Assembly: GCA_017165825.1 (NCBI GenBank)
Contig: CM029366.1
Span: 23,410,342 to 23,474,341 of the forward strand
Source: Hepsetus odoe
Taxonomy: Eukaryota > Chordata > Actinopteri > Characiformes > Hepsetidae
Length of the DNA: 64,000 bases
Direction of reading: 5' to 3'
Shown here one piece after another: positions 33,176 to 45,861 of the stretch. Position numbers and translations under genes: made by a program. Within the stretch, counting starts at the first letter, position 1; the number at the start of each line of letters is the position of its first letter. The notes beneath the pieces are model-generated. The model was not told where the DNA came from, made no database searches, and saw only the letters and a program-made list of their open reading frames with translations.

Positions 33176-36100
33176 TTCGCTCTCTCTCTCTGTCTCTCTC
33201 TCGCTCTCTCCCTCGTGCCAGGAACCACTCAAAGCTAATTTCATTTTGGCTCCCTTCTGCACACATGCCATGAGATGTTTTTTTATTAGGGTAGACAGCC
33301 AATACGTTTTTCTAAAGAAGAAAGCAGTCAGCCTTTGGGCACTGACATGCTAGCTGAGAAACGGTAAACTGATGATATAACGTAAATGATCAAGTTCACC
33401 AACAAGAGTGCAGGTTTTGTGAATAGCACATTATTTACTCCTTGATTTGTATTACAATGCAGCATCAGGGTGATTTAGCACTGTGCACTGAATCACTAGA
33501 AGCACCCACAGATTTGTACCTCATAAAGCCTGATGTTTATCTGTCTGCATGTCCCTGCTATAATATTGTAAAAACTGACTGATATCTTATATAGAAGCAC
33601 TACAAGGGAGATGCAATTGTTTCAGGGTTAGGGTTCAGATGGATGTGCAGAATATCTGTACAGACAGAAAAATAAACAAAAATAATCAGAGGAAGAAAAA
33701 AATATTGGCATAATTAAAAACAAGAATGGAATGCATCTGCATAATCCTTTCTCTACTTTGCATAATATCATTAAACTGTTCTAGGAATCTGGAAGAATTT
33801 CAGTGTGTAAAGGGCAAGGCCACAAGCCTAAGCTGAACACACATGATCTCCAGTCCTACAGATGGCATTGCATCAAGAGCCATCCTTCATCAATAGCTGA
33901 AATAACCACATAAACTGTTGGATTACTGCAAACCTTTGTCAAGCACTACAATACAGAGTTAAATCCACAAAATGCACTTCCAGAAAGTCCAGAAGCCATG
34001 TTGACTTCTCAACCATCATAGTGTTAACATGTGTTGTGTTCAAATGAATCTGTATTCCAGATCTTTAGTTGAAGAAATGGATGCTGTGTGCTCTAAACCA
34101 AAGGTGAAAAGGACCACCCAGCCTCTTATCAGCGACAAGCCCAAAAGCCAGGGTGTGTTATATTATGTGTTTGTTTATGTCTTTGAAACAACAGAATAAT
34201 TGAAAATCTAATCTTTCAAAAATGTCATGGTAAGTTCTGTATGTTAACAGCGCAGTAACATGTGCAGGACTGTGTTCTCTTGAAAGGATGTATAATTATT
34301 TACACAAAATTGCCAAATATGTCTATCGGCAAACAGAGATTTTACATTCTGATGTGAGCTATGAAACCTGGACAAATATCATGACAGCATTAATGAGACT
34401 CTAGATATGTTTCTGTTTTTCCCAGTTACAAGCACACTATCCTGTGTTTATGTGTATGATAAACTGTCATGCTTGAAAAAATCCCCATACCAATTTTTAT
34501 TGATGGAATGATTTCAGTGACAGGAGTGACTGTTGAGACAATGATTGCCAGACTTCCCAGACTTTTCCCTGACAAGCAGCCTCATATCAAAGAATTGTGT
34601 ATGGATTTTTGTCCTGTTCTGCTTTAATAATTTTAATAATTTAATAATTTATTTCCATTAGAACAGCATCAGAAAAAACTTCCAGGATCTTTTTGGCCAG
34701 ATTTTGCAGATTCATGATTCATCACTGAATTTTAATTTCATCCAACTGTCCACACTCCCTGATTGCTTCTCTTTAGCCTATTGTAACCTCATTTTCTTCT
34801 GTGGAGTTATTAATTCTGGTTTTACATGATTTATTGTTGGAGTTTTAAAGTAATTTCCATTTTTTCTGTTTAAATCTCCCATGCTTTCTTTTACTACGCC
34901 AAGTCCAACAGTTCATTAAGGTCTGCAAGCACTTTCCTTTAACTGCAGACTCATTTGCATTTGTTTGCTGTTTGGTATTTGTTTTAGACATGCAAATTAT
35001 ATCTTTCGTTTTTTTTCTCCCTGCTTTATCTGGGAAAATATGCCTTTTTAAAAAAAATTAATTGAATTTGTTTGATCTATTTTGAATGTTGTTTCTTGAA
35101 GCTTGAATGTTCATTTGTAAGTTGCTCTGAATGAAAGTGTCAGCGGAATGACTAAATTTAATGTAACTGTTGTTTCATAAATCTAGAATGTTCAGCTATC
35201 AAAGAAAATGATGTCATGTCTGTTATTTTATTTGCTAACAGACATGCAGTTAAAAAAAGCTGGATAAACATCATTTAATTGCAGTGATTCCATTACTTTC
35301 ACCAGAAGTTGTAGAAAGGTGTTTGTAGGAAGATACAGGCTGGTATGTTCTCTTTGAGAACAGGGCTGGCGTTTTGACAGAAAGGTTTTCACCAGGCTGA
35401 AGTGAGGAAGGCCGTTGCTCCTCACTGCATAATTAATGACTCTTTTTCTGGCTTTCTCTTTTCACTCCTCCATCACCCTCTACTGCAGGCAGTAAAGAAG
35501 TGAAAAATAAAAAACTGAAATGACAAAAAGCAGGCTGAGAAGCTATGATCAGACCAAATGTTCCCCCACAGTAGCAGCTTCCTAGATCGGCATTTCCTTC
35601 CCTTCTGCTCTAAGAGGGTTGTAGGAAGGAGGGAAGTACTCAGATAGCAATCACAGCCCTTATAAAACCTAGAGATCTGGCTCAGAACCGGGCAGAAATG
35701 CACTTCTCAGCCAGCACTGCTTGCTAATGTGACAGATCAAGGAGCAGCACATGGTAGAACTCTATATATAGAAATGATGGCACTCTTCACACCAGCCTAA
35801 CTCCCCTCTGAGGGGTGGCGGAGAGACTTCTTCCTACAAAGCCTGAATAGTATTACAGCTAAGCCTTACACGCTAAGATTTAAGAAACTGCCAATGAACT
35901 CATATGCTCTTAAAAATAAAAGCATGAAAAAGGGTTGCTTGGACCAACTTCATAGATGGACCTTTGTTAATTAGGTGTATGAATGTGAGCGCTGCAAGAA
36001 ACACTATGTATGTTGGCAAAGTGGAGCATCTTACATTCAGTGGTGTACTGTCAGGGTTTAAAGCTGGATTTAGGCGTGAGTACAAGACAACAACAGACCT

Positions 36101-36806
36101 ATCAGAGAAAACAAAAACTAAACTAGCTAAACAAGAATCAAGATAATAAATTATGACAAAGAACTAAAAACTGAACAGAGAACTAAGAAACACCAAAAAG
36201 AAACATGTTACGCATATTACGAGAACTATAATAATAGAGTCAGAAGAAGAAAACTAATAGAAAAAGCACATTTAAGTTGAACAGCTAGGACAAAATGATA
36301 AACAACCTGTAAACAAAGTTTCAAAGACTATAAACAAAAAAGTATGAATTTCATTTTGTATTTCTAGTTCTCACCTCAATTATGCTTTTAGAACACTTGT
36401 CAGCATTATAACTTCACATTGTAAAATTACTTAAAATGATCAAGCAGTTAGATTAGTTTTATACTACAGGAATAATGGTTTCAAAATGCGAAATAAGAAT
36501 TAGAACACATCCTTTTATGACACTTATAAACTTATGAACAATACTTATGAACAGTTAGGAATTACTGTTAGTGCCTATTCTAATACTTTGTATACTTATG
36601 TATTATGTATAGTTTTTAATTTATTAGGAGAGCAGGACAGAGTAGGACGGTCACCTTCATGAGCATGAGAAGACTCAGGACCATTGCCCTTCACCCAGGC
36701 TGCAGAACAATAGCTACCTTTCAGCATCTTTGAAAAGCAGCCTTCATAAAGCACTCTGCAGCAGGGTTACTGTACACTGACCTTATTCCATCAATCTATT
36801 GTGTAC

Positions 36807-36809
<3 letters not shown>
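33176..36809. other. Intergenic between synpr and cadps, no gene seen
   Basis: No coding homology or RNA gene. A CT-rich patch at about 33178-33213 follows the repeat. Confidence 0.45.

Positions 36810-36851
<42 letters not shown>
36810..36851 (+). repeat. (GA)n microsatellite
   Basis: About 21 GA units. Confidence 0.95.
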
Positions 36852-36855
<4 letters not shown>

Positions 36856-39800
36856 AACACTATATGTGTTTTAATATTTCAGAGTCACCATGCTTTCAGA
36901 CTCAGCACCCTGCCTCCTTGATGGAACTGTCACTCACATACTCAAGGTGTCCCATTTCTGACCCTTTTCACCCTAAACAACTGCCACACACACATACAGG
37001 CCTTCATGTGTGTATATACTGTGTGAAAAAAGCTCTGTGCTTCATGTATGTTTCATAAATAAAATATTTATTTGAATGAGAGTGTTCACTATGAAAGCCT
37101 CAAGTCAAATGTGCTGTTAGCAAACAAGTACACTTCCTATTCCTCTTGCCCGTACACACACATACTGAGCTCAGAGTCCCCCAAGCTCGAATTTGCAATG
37201 GATTGTGGGACAGCTTCATGAATATGCAAATGAGGGTTGTTCCAGTGATTGATTACCAGTGGAGTGATTTTCCCCCTTTGTCTTTTTCCAAATGGACCTA
37301 TTGGTTCCTGCAAAGAGAGGAGGAGAGGAGACAGGCTGCTTGTAGAACATCCACAATACTGCAGGTCTTAACTTCAGCCACAAAGCCTTAGGACTGCGCT
37401 TGATGAAGTTGGTGAAGCTAAAAATGGTAGTTAAATATGAATATATTATTTCTCTAAGAACACCTTTTTTTTTAAATCAAATGTCATTTTTTATTTTCAT
37501 TTTATGTTTTGTGTTTAATTTTGTGTATTTACTTTTACTTGCAAAATCAACAAACCATTACAGTTATTAAGTTCCAAATGTATATCCTTCCTCAGATTCC
37601 CACACATTTTTTATCTTAAAATGCTACACAAAAAGTAATAGTACTTTAACTTTTTAGCATAACAGTTTGTGTGTTGGTTCCTCATAAATAAAACACAAAT
37701 GATAAAGTAAAGGGACTTCAGCTGTAGAGACTGCTCAAGTGGCTAGGTTTTCATTAGGAATTAGGATGTAAGTGACACTTGCTATTAATAATATGAGAAA
37801 GACATCAGCATACATGACTGTTAACTGACAGCACACAATCAGAAAGTGTGATGTCCATTCATTAGTGTGACATTTAATGAAAATAGAAGGCTAACTGTTC
37901 CTCAGGTGACTAAAATGTCAGCAATAAATAGCTTTACAAAGAGCGATAGTATAGAAGGGCTGCAATGCAATAACCCCTCAATACAAAGAGAAATCACCAC
38001 TTCAGCAGGGGAGATTAACAGCATAAAAACCACAGGCACTGGTCAGATATGCAGAGAAGTTCTGGTCTTATGAGTCATCCTTTACCATATTTTCTAAAAG
38101 TGTACAAGTTGGCCAAAGTGGCCTGAGAGCTTGACCTCCTGCATAGAATCAAGGTACACTCAAGCTGTTCTGAGGACTTTGGGTGGCTTACTAGTTTATG
38201 TTCAATTTTCCTTTCATTTTTCCCCAGGACATATGACACATACACAGGGATGCTGTACTATCTTACTTTGGTTGATTTGGTATAAATGTGTACACAGACA
38301 ACCTTTTAATAAATGAGATGTCAACACAAGACAATGCTCAAAACTGCTCAAAACCTCCCCTCGCCTCTATGGCCTAGCACTTAAAGCACAGGTTATATGA
38401 AGTAGAGGGAATGTTAAAAGGTGATATTAAACTTTCTCAGGCGTGGGATTAGTATTACTTTGTATTTGAGCCTGAGAGAAGGGAGACTAGTGCACAAGGG
38501 GGTGAGGGAGGGGTTGAACTTCTTTGAAAATGTTGCAATTATGAAACTGTCATTACTGAGGAATTAAAGTTAGATGAGCTTCAGAGAGGAGGAGAAAAGG
38601 GAAAGAGAGAGAGATAGGGAGTAGTAGAGGGGTCACAGCCGCTGTCTTCTATTGTCCTAAAAATAGCACAGTTTAATTCGTTCGTCACATTCCGAGAGGG
38701 AGAAAGCAGTAAATGCCAAGTGTGTTGCTGAGTATCTACAGCTTTTTGATGGTTTTCTGCAACAAATGTTCTTAATGTACTGTATATTTCCTTTATTATC
38801 CTTCCACCTGAGTGCTGGGTTCACCTATCATGGAAAACTGAATATCCCTAAATCTCCTTTTGGACATAGGAAGTCTGATGTAGTGGGTTTCATTCACTTT
38901 CTAGTTTATACAAGCTAATTTAAAGGAACTAACTGAAGTTGGAGTGCCCATTTAAAAAAATAATTCAGCACATTAAAATGCAAGAAAAATGTGGGATGTT
39001 GGTCATTTGAATAAAAACATGGAATAGAGCATATGCGTTGTGTTCAGTGATGTACTTCCATTTGGTAGAGAATAATGGACCCCTCTTTCCTCAGAAAAAC
39101 TCACCATGATAACAAAATTCCTCTGAAGCCTCCTTTAGAAACAAACCCTTCAACAGCACTGCAACACAATAGAACACACTATTTGGATTATTCATTAAAA
39201 AACCATGCCACAATCTGGTGTGGTAATAATGTTTAATGCAATACAGCAGTCAGTCAAACAGAAAAGCATCACAGTTCCCTCTTCCAGGACAGGCTTGGCT
39301 TTTAACTCAGCTTCTACAAACAATTAGCTTTTGTGTGCAACATTCCCTTCACCTACACTAGCAATGAAACATACATTCAGGCAGAAGTAGAGCAGGGCAG
39401 AGACTCAATCAATTATTAATGGTTAAGATGCAGGGAGAGTGCTACTGCAGATGAAGCAAGGGAAATCTGGAGAGCCCTCTGGGCCAACATCCGCTAGAGA
39501 AAGAGAGAATTAGCAAACAGAGCTAGCATAGCAGAGCAAACTCAACTTTCATACTACTGAGCCGCACATTCTGAAACAAATACAAATCAGCTAGACTCGT
39601 CCTGCTTTTTATTTTATTTTTGTACACTATTTAAAACAAGTTTAGCTCTAATGCTCTATTACTTTCTGGGAACACTTTGTGATGAACAAGCCAATGTAAA
39701 TCGTAAAAAGTTCCTTTGCAAAATCATTCTTACATTCAAATGCATAAACCTTAGGAACAATTTTACTTTTCACTCTAAAGCTTTGCTTTGGAAGAGATTT

Positions 39801-40595
39801 ATTACAACAGCAATGATTTGTCTCTTTTGCACCTGCAATATTTGCAAAAGCATCTGCAGTATGCATGAGAATAAAGTAAGCTATATGATCTGTGGAGCAG
39901 ATCAATGAAAAGTAGTAACCCTGCACATTGGATTTTTTTGTAATGAAACAGTGACTTTGAGATTAATTGTAGGCTGTCAGTTTTAATATGAGGCTGAGTA
40001 CGCCTATACCACACAAGCCAGGCTGGTATTATAGCCCTTTATATTCAAGGCACTCATTTCAGGAGGCCAGAAGTAATTGCATCACTAGTTGATCCACAGT
40101 GAACAAATAAAGCATTCTGTTGACTTGAGACTCGACTGTACAAAATCAAAAAAGTCTCTCATCTTAACTTTGACAACCTGGTCATTTTGGTTTATGTTGT
40201 TTGCTGTTTAAATGTAGTTTAGATTAGTGGCTGTTTTAGATTTTGTCCTGCTGCTTTTGTCTTGCGTCATTTAAAAACACACTATTGATTGTTGATTATT
40301 GATTTAAATGTATTTAATATCACTGAACTGAACTGACCTTGGATTTTATAGCTTGCCAGTAGAGGCAGCAGTGAGAAGCATTAACAGGCTGTGAACATTT
40401 ATATTTATCACCAGCAGTAGGGCAGTTGTGTAGAAATTGAATGTGCTTTAAGTTAATTCACAGGACATGACATATCAGGTAATAATATGACTGTGTAATA
40501 ATAAACTGTGTATAATAAACTGACTTAACTTGGTTATGAAATGTTTTAGTCAGTGAATGTTACATTTAAAATACAAACCGCCAATATCTACCCAG
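36852..40595. other. Intergenic between synpr and cadps, no gene seen
   Basis: Holds a POU-octamer-containing block (37180-37330) and a perfect MEF2-type motif CTAAAAATAG (38657-38666). Both are candidate regulatory DNA only. Confidence 0.4.
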
Positions 40596-40599
40596 TCCA

Positions 40600-40945
40600 C
40601 CATTTTCATCTTGTATTTATTTATTTATCTCGTGTTGCACTCTACACTTTATCAATAACACTGCTCCACCACACTGCCACACTATAATCTACCTGGGCTG
40701 CTTTGTTCCGAACACTATGGATGAATGTACTGTCTGTCGTGCCGTCTGTTGTTGTCTGTCTTGTCCGCACTTGTTGCCCCGTTTTGTGTATTTTGTGTAT
40801 TATGTTGTGTCTTATGTTGTCTTGTCTTGTGTCTTGTCTTGTGTGTAGCACCAGGGTCCTGGAGGAACGTTATTTCGTTTCACTGTGTACTGTGTATATG
40901 GCTGAAATGACAATAAAATCCTACTTGACTTGACTTGACTTGACA
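40600..40945 (+). mobile_element. 3' end of a non-LTR retrotransposon with (CTTGA)n tail
   Basis: TG- and GTCTT-rich 3' UTR with gtgtagcaccagggtcctgg, tcactgtgtactgtgtat and aatgacaataaaatcctact, then tandem cttga units. This tail is common at the 3' end of fish LINEs; no coding part remains. Confidence 0.65.
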
Positions 40946-41447
40946 TACACTAGGTTTATTGAATGTCTAGGACTATTCAGGTGTTTCATATGTTTCATCA
41001 CTTTGAGCATTAATTGAAACAGTAATAGTTTTGGTAATATTGTATTATAAATGCATGTTGTCACTTTCCCTGAAGCTGTGGCTACTTTTGAAGCCGCCAT
41101 ATTAGATGGATGATGCCAGAAAACTTGGAGTGTACATCCAGAAAGCCAACTGTAAATTGTGGTTAGCTTTCAGTTTGAATTGCTATTTGGTTTTGGTATT
41201 AGTTTAAATTTCTTTTGATTGAAAAGATGCATGACATTTTTCATTCACCCCCATTTGAAAGCTTTTAGTACTTTGTTTAGAAGCAACAAAGATTTACAGA
41301 ATTCAATATTTTGTTCAGCCATGTGAAACTGGCTTCCTTGTGGGCTCAGCAAAGATTAAGGAGTTTTATTATTCAACACTCCATATTCAATTTATGAAGG
41401 TATTTCTAATTAACTGACGAGTTGATTCAGGTGTATTTAATCAGACA

Positions 41448-41480
41448 CTTTTTTTGCACTTTTTTTGCACTTTTTTTGCG
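41448..41480 (+). repeat. Short tandem repeat, 11-bp unit x3
   Basis: Three units of cactttttttg. Confidence 0.8.
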
Positions 41481-41656
41481 GTCTGCAGTGCTGTGGTCCA
41501 TAAGGCCTGAAATCTGACACCCAATTTACCTAAAGGATTGGTATAGTTAAAAGCATCTAGATAACTTTGCTAAAATCAGATTATTTATCTTTTTATGTTG
41601 GTTGCAAATTCCTAGAACTTGAAATTAATTCCGTCCAAGCGTATCTTAATCATTGT

Positions 41657-41658
41657 GC

Positions 41659-41694
<36 letters not shown>
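41657..41694 (+). repeat. (GT)n microsatellite
   Basis: About 18 GT units after gtgcgc. Confidence 0.95.
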
Positions 41695-41696
<2 letters not shown>

Positions 41697-44507
41697 CTGG
41701 TTTATATTAACGGACTGTAGATGGAGTTTGTAAGCTCTGGGAACATACAGATGTTCCTGCAGTGCTTCCCTTTTCATGAACATCTGGCTTAGTACGTTGT
41801 GCTCTCAGACAGTCATATTTATAGTCTTAAGTGTGATGTCTGCCTGTGAGCCCCTAAGTACTTACTGCAACTAAACAGTGGTTCAAGCATATTAAAAAAA
41901 AAAATGTCTTCTTCTTCTTTTCACATCACGACTCCTTTACTGATGTCACGAGAAAAAAACATATTTCATAGACTAAAGCAGTTGATTCTAGATTGACAGA
42001 GCTCATCTGAAGAAAATCAGACCTGCCATCTCTTTAACAATTTGACATGTTAATTAGTGACAATAAAACAAGACAGCAATTGCAGTAGCTTTCAAAAGGC
42101 TTAATTAAAGTGTGCAAACGATTGGGGCTTCGCCATTGTTATGTTAACAACAGTCAGATGTGTCTATTGTGTTTGTTACAATAGACTGGATTATCACTTC
42201 TTTCATTTTTGCCCTGCTCCATTTGTTCCACCTCCAGATGTGTCACAGAAATTTCATTTTAAACACTGACACAACAAATCACAACACTTATTACCAAAGT
42301 TACCTTATTTTTTGGTCCAGATTATGTGATATTTGACATTAAACATTAAAACATTTTAATTAATCTGACTTTTACAGCATTTCTAATTTTACTTCTTATT
42401 TATTTATTATTTTTCCACACAAATGGATGTTTTTATGAGACAGAAATAATAAAGAAGAGCAGATTTTGACCTTCATCAGTCTTACATCTTTAATGTGTCA
42501 TGTACTTGATTGCATGATGCATTAAAATTCAAGTATTCAACATATAGACAGGGATGTGTGGGGAATACTGGCAGTGATTGACACCACAACCAGCTATGGG
42601 TTTTCATTGCTTAATCATAAGCCATGTTATTAAAAACTGTGCTTTTGTGTCTTTATGGAACTGTTGTATTGGTTTAGGAGAAGTATAAATAGATTTCTTT
42701 AGAGAATGTAACACTAAATTTCAATTTCAATTAAAGACACATTGACATCTGCAATGAAACCAAATACTTAAAGATGAATCAGATTAAATACAGGCAAGCA
42801 ATTGCATATGGGAGCAAGATAACTAATAGCTTTGTGAATTGTGTATTTGTGTTAGTTGTCTAAACCAATGAGGGCTGGTTCACAAAATCAACAAAATCAA
42901 TGCAAATTTCCAGCTGTCCATCAAAGACAAATGTGCACTCAATGGCCCATGTTCACCAAGCTTCTGATCTAGAATCAGTTTCCTCTCTGGTTTCCCAGGA
43001 TGTTACTGACTGGAACAGATCCTAGATCAGCGTTCTTAGCCTGGGCAGCCTAATTAATATGGGACAATGTGTATTTCGCTGGCAAAAACTGACTGTGTGA
43101 ATAGGTATGTGTGTTTATGGACTAACTCTTGCACCAAACTGCATTGTCATTAAAAGTGTGTTGCTTTTGTTTTTTATTATTTTTAAAGCAATATTTTATT
43201 TATGTATTGGCAGGCATGCTTCAGTTACTATGAATAACCTTGCATATATCCGAAAGAAGCTATACAAACCTAGAAATGGAGAAAAATGGAGCAGGTGGAC
43301 ATGCAAAAAAATACATTAGCCTAAACTAGAGTGAATAAACATTGTAATTGTAATACAAAAGAGTGTTTGTGAAGTGATTTTTAAATAGTTTAAAATGAAT
43401 TAAAAGTAAAAGTAGCAAATTCAGTTTACAGTGTGAGCTGATGGTCTTGCCTATAAAGATTTGCATTTAATTTCTTGGCAGACTGTTCAGAAAACATTTC
43501 TCTTTGCACTTGTAAGTACTGCCTGCATTATGCTGCTTCACAATCCGGCCTCGGAATGACCTTTGGAAATGTTACTTTAGCTCTGGAGGCAGACATCCCA
43601 TTTATGATGAAAGTATCTTTCTCTGTAGAGAAAATGTGGAACTTTCATCTTATTATTACAGGCAGCAGTGCATGAACAGGTCTATCATCACTATTTCGTA
43701 AGGCATTTTGCATTTGATAGCATGACCTTGTTTATGAGCGGGTGTTTCATCCGACCACTAGTCCAAACGCATTGTATTCCAGTGGCTTCTTGGATATAAC
43801 ACCAGGTACAGGAACATTTTTAAAACTATGCTATTATCTTGTTTCAAATTCAAAAGACAAACCAGTGCTGATTGATTCTGGCAGCAGGTGAAATGGAGAA
43901 GAGAGCTGAGAATCTGAGAAGGAAAAAACAATTCAGATGAGGAGCTGCAGTTTTTTTTTAGCAGCAGTTTATTCGCAGAAAGCACAACAAGCCATCTATG
44001 TCGGGATCCAACCCCCTGGGCTGTTTACAATCACAATTTATAGCACAAAGATAATGAAACCCCTTTCACATTAATTAGCCGACACCTGTTTTTTCAGTCT
44101 CATTGGCCTTCAGACCCTCCTGGGGCGCTAACATCTCTCGGTTCTCACCATGTATAATCTTGGCACACATTTAAAGCCCCCTTTCTACCATTGTTTCTTT
44201 GCCTCAGGCTAAGTGCTAAAAATATGTTGCTAAAAGTACATTGGTACATTTGATTAAATGCAGCTCTGTCTTGTGTACCGTGTAGTCTGGTGGTAATTCA
44301 GTATATGACATTCAGTGTTATTAGATAAATGGTGCTGTGAGAGTGTGTGTGCGTGTATGTTTGCGTGCGTGTGTTTGTGTGTGTGTGTATGTGTTATAGT
44401 GTAACAATGTATCAAACATGCTTCATTGTGTTGGTAAATGACCAAAATATACTCTATAATAAAAAAGTTATCTTTTGTACTTGAACACAGTGTGAACACT
44501 GAGCTTG
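41695..44507. other. Intergenic upstream of cadps, no gene seen
   Basis: No coding homology. Blocks at 41985-42240 and 43990-44190 have many homeodomain- and SOX-like motifs and little low-complexity sequence, as conserved non-coding elements often do. Confidence 0.4.
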
Positions 44508-44753
44508 TCGTCTGCATTGCATTTAACCTGAACAAACACTGGGAACACACACACTACCCACCCACCAGGAGCAGTGGACTGCAATGTCAGCTCCTGGGGA
44601 GCAGTGTTGGGGACGGTACCTTGCTCAAAGGTACCTCAGGGCAACCTATTGGTCAGGAACTCAAACCCACAACCTTCCTATCTTGTGGCCCAGTACGTAA
44701 CCACCTAGGCTACTACCGCCTCTGGGTAAGTCCAATCACTAGGCCACCGCGGG
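44508..44753 (-). mobile_element. SINE family B, diverged copy beside the cadps promoter
   Basis: Antisense copy with the ggtaccttgctcaaaggtac block and a head ending ctaggccaccgcgg. It ends about 120 bases before the RE1 site. Confidence 0.75.
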
Positions 44754-44874
44754 ATCTCTGGGTCAGTCTTGGTTCTCTTATCTAGGGTTGAAAATTTGAT
44801 CGAGTACTTGGATGGCACTTCTCTTCGGGTCAGCAATCCGAGCAGCTGCGAGACCGGAACAGGCCTCGCCCACG

Positions 44875-44895
44875 TTCAGCACCACGGACAGTTGC
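44875..44895 (+). promoter_or_regulatory. RE1/NRSE site (REST binding) in the cadps promoter
   Basis: TTCAGCACCACGGACAG followed by TTGC. All positions of the TYAGMRCCNNRGMSAG consensus match. REST represses neuronal genes in non-neuronal cells, and several exocytosis genes carry such sites. It lies about 400 bases upstream of the start codon. Confidence 0.8.
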
Positions 44896-45278
44896 CGTGC
44901 CAAACCCCGCCCACTGCACTGCTATTGGCCAGAAGAGCGCACTCACTGAGCGTGACTGGCGCTGAAGAAAATGAACTCAGAGCCAATCAGAGCGCAGGAG
45001 GCGGGATCTGTCGGAATACAAGCGGACCCAAACGGGTGGGGAAACGTTTGGAAAACGAGTGGGAAAAACAGCTCGTTTCTTTTCCATTGAAAGAGCAGCG
45101 CACCCCCACCGCTCCACGCCCCCCCTGAACTCACGTCAGCAGCGGCGTCGCTCCGGCCGCGTGCAGAGCGACTGCAGCGTCCGCGCCGGGAGCATCCCGA
45201 TCATCAGCTTCAGCATCAGCACCAAAACCCACATCTTCAAGCCCACTCCGAGCCGGAAAAGCAAAGAAAGGGAGAAAA

Positions 45279-45617
45279 ATGTTGGACCCATCATCCAGCG
45301 AAGAGGAGTCGGACGGGATAGTGGAGGAGGAGAGCAAAGAGACGCTGGCGCCACCGGCCAGCTCCTCTCGCCTCTCGCCGAACCGGACCAGCGAGAGCTC
45401 GGACAGGCTGCAGCCCAGCGGCCGCGGCAGCAGCGCCAGGCCGGCCAGCCCGAGCCCCACGGCGGCGGGGGAGCAGGAGAAGGAAGATGCGGAGAGGTTG
45501 CAGCGAGAGGAAGAGGAGAGGAAGAGGAAGCTGCAGCTCTACGTGTTCGTCATGCGCTGCATCGCGTACCCCTTCAACGCCAAGCAGCCCACTGACATGG
45601 CGCGGAGACAACTGAAG
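45279..45617 (+). CDS. cadps: CAPS1, Ca2+-dependent activator protein for secretion, first coding exon
   Basis: 113 codons from ATG 45279 to AAG, donor gtaagg at 45618, phase 0. CAPS1 is a cytosolic PIP2- and SNARE-binding protein (C2, PH and MUN domains further downstream) that primes dense-core and synaptic vesicles for Ca2+-triggered fusion. Only the N-terminal region is in the window: MLDPSSSEEESDGIVEEES, a low-complexity Ser/Pro/Gly stretch, an acidic-basic helix EKEDAERLQREEEERKRK, and the strongly conserved LQLYVFVMRCIAYPFNAKQ then PTDMARRQLK, where vertebrate CADPS exon 1 also ends. The Ser/Gly-rich middle is shorter than in mammals. CADPS2 is less likely because of the MLDPSSSEEESD start. 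Which teleost duplicate this is cannot be told. Confidence 0.95.
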
Positions 45618-45663
45618 GTAAGGAGGGGGGGCTGCTCTCACCTTCACACGGCTCTCTTCACCC

Positions 45664-45700
45664 CATCATCATCCCCATCATCATCATCATCATCACCACA
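45664..45700 (+). repeat. (ATC)n-like microsatellite
   Basis: Run of catcat units in the first bases of intron 1. Confidence 0.85.
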
Positions 45701-45801
45701 GATCACAGCGAGGCCGTTCCAGTCTGCTGCTCTGAGCTCTGTTATATAAGGCGGCGGGGTGAGGGGTGACTGTGTGGGGTGGTCGTGCAGTAGTGGGACA
45801 G

Positions 45802-45802
<1 letters not shown>

Positions 45803-45846
<44 letters not shown>

Positions 45847-45861
45847 CGCGCGTGCGTGTGT
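45803..45861 (+). repeat. (TG)n(CG)n alternating tract, Z-DNA-prone
   Basis: 59 bases of unbroken pyrimidine-purine alternation: about 18 TG steps, then a CG run (45838-45852), then mixed TG/CG. It starts 186 bases after the exon 1 donor. Confidence 0.9.

Larger units (their letters stand above)
44820..45640 (+). promoter_or_regulatory. cadps: CpG-rich promoter region of cadps
   Basis: Sharp rise in GC and CpG against an AT-rich background, covering the upstream region and exon 1. Contains a GC box ccccgccc (44905-44912), an inverted CCAAT (attgg, 44924-44928) and a forward ccaat (44983-44987). No TATA box seen. The first ATG after the forward CCAAT box is the cadps start at 45279, so the 5' UTR has no upstream ATG if transcription begins downstream of that box. 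Confidence 0.75.

Noticed and set aside
33620..33640. gggttagggttcag, telomere-like
   Set aside because: Less than two full repeat units; expected by chance.
44971..45090. Short ATG frame upstream of cadps
   Set aside because: Its ATG lies just before the forward CCAAT box and is probably upstream of the RNA start.
45059..45595. 178-residue frame overlapping cadps exon 1, possible upstream ORF
   Set aside because: It begins with GTG, not ATG, and is a shadow of the GC-rich exon in another frame. No ATG lies between the forward CCAAT box and the cadps start.
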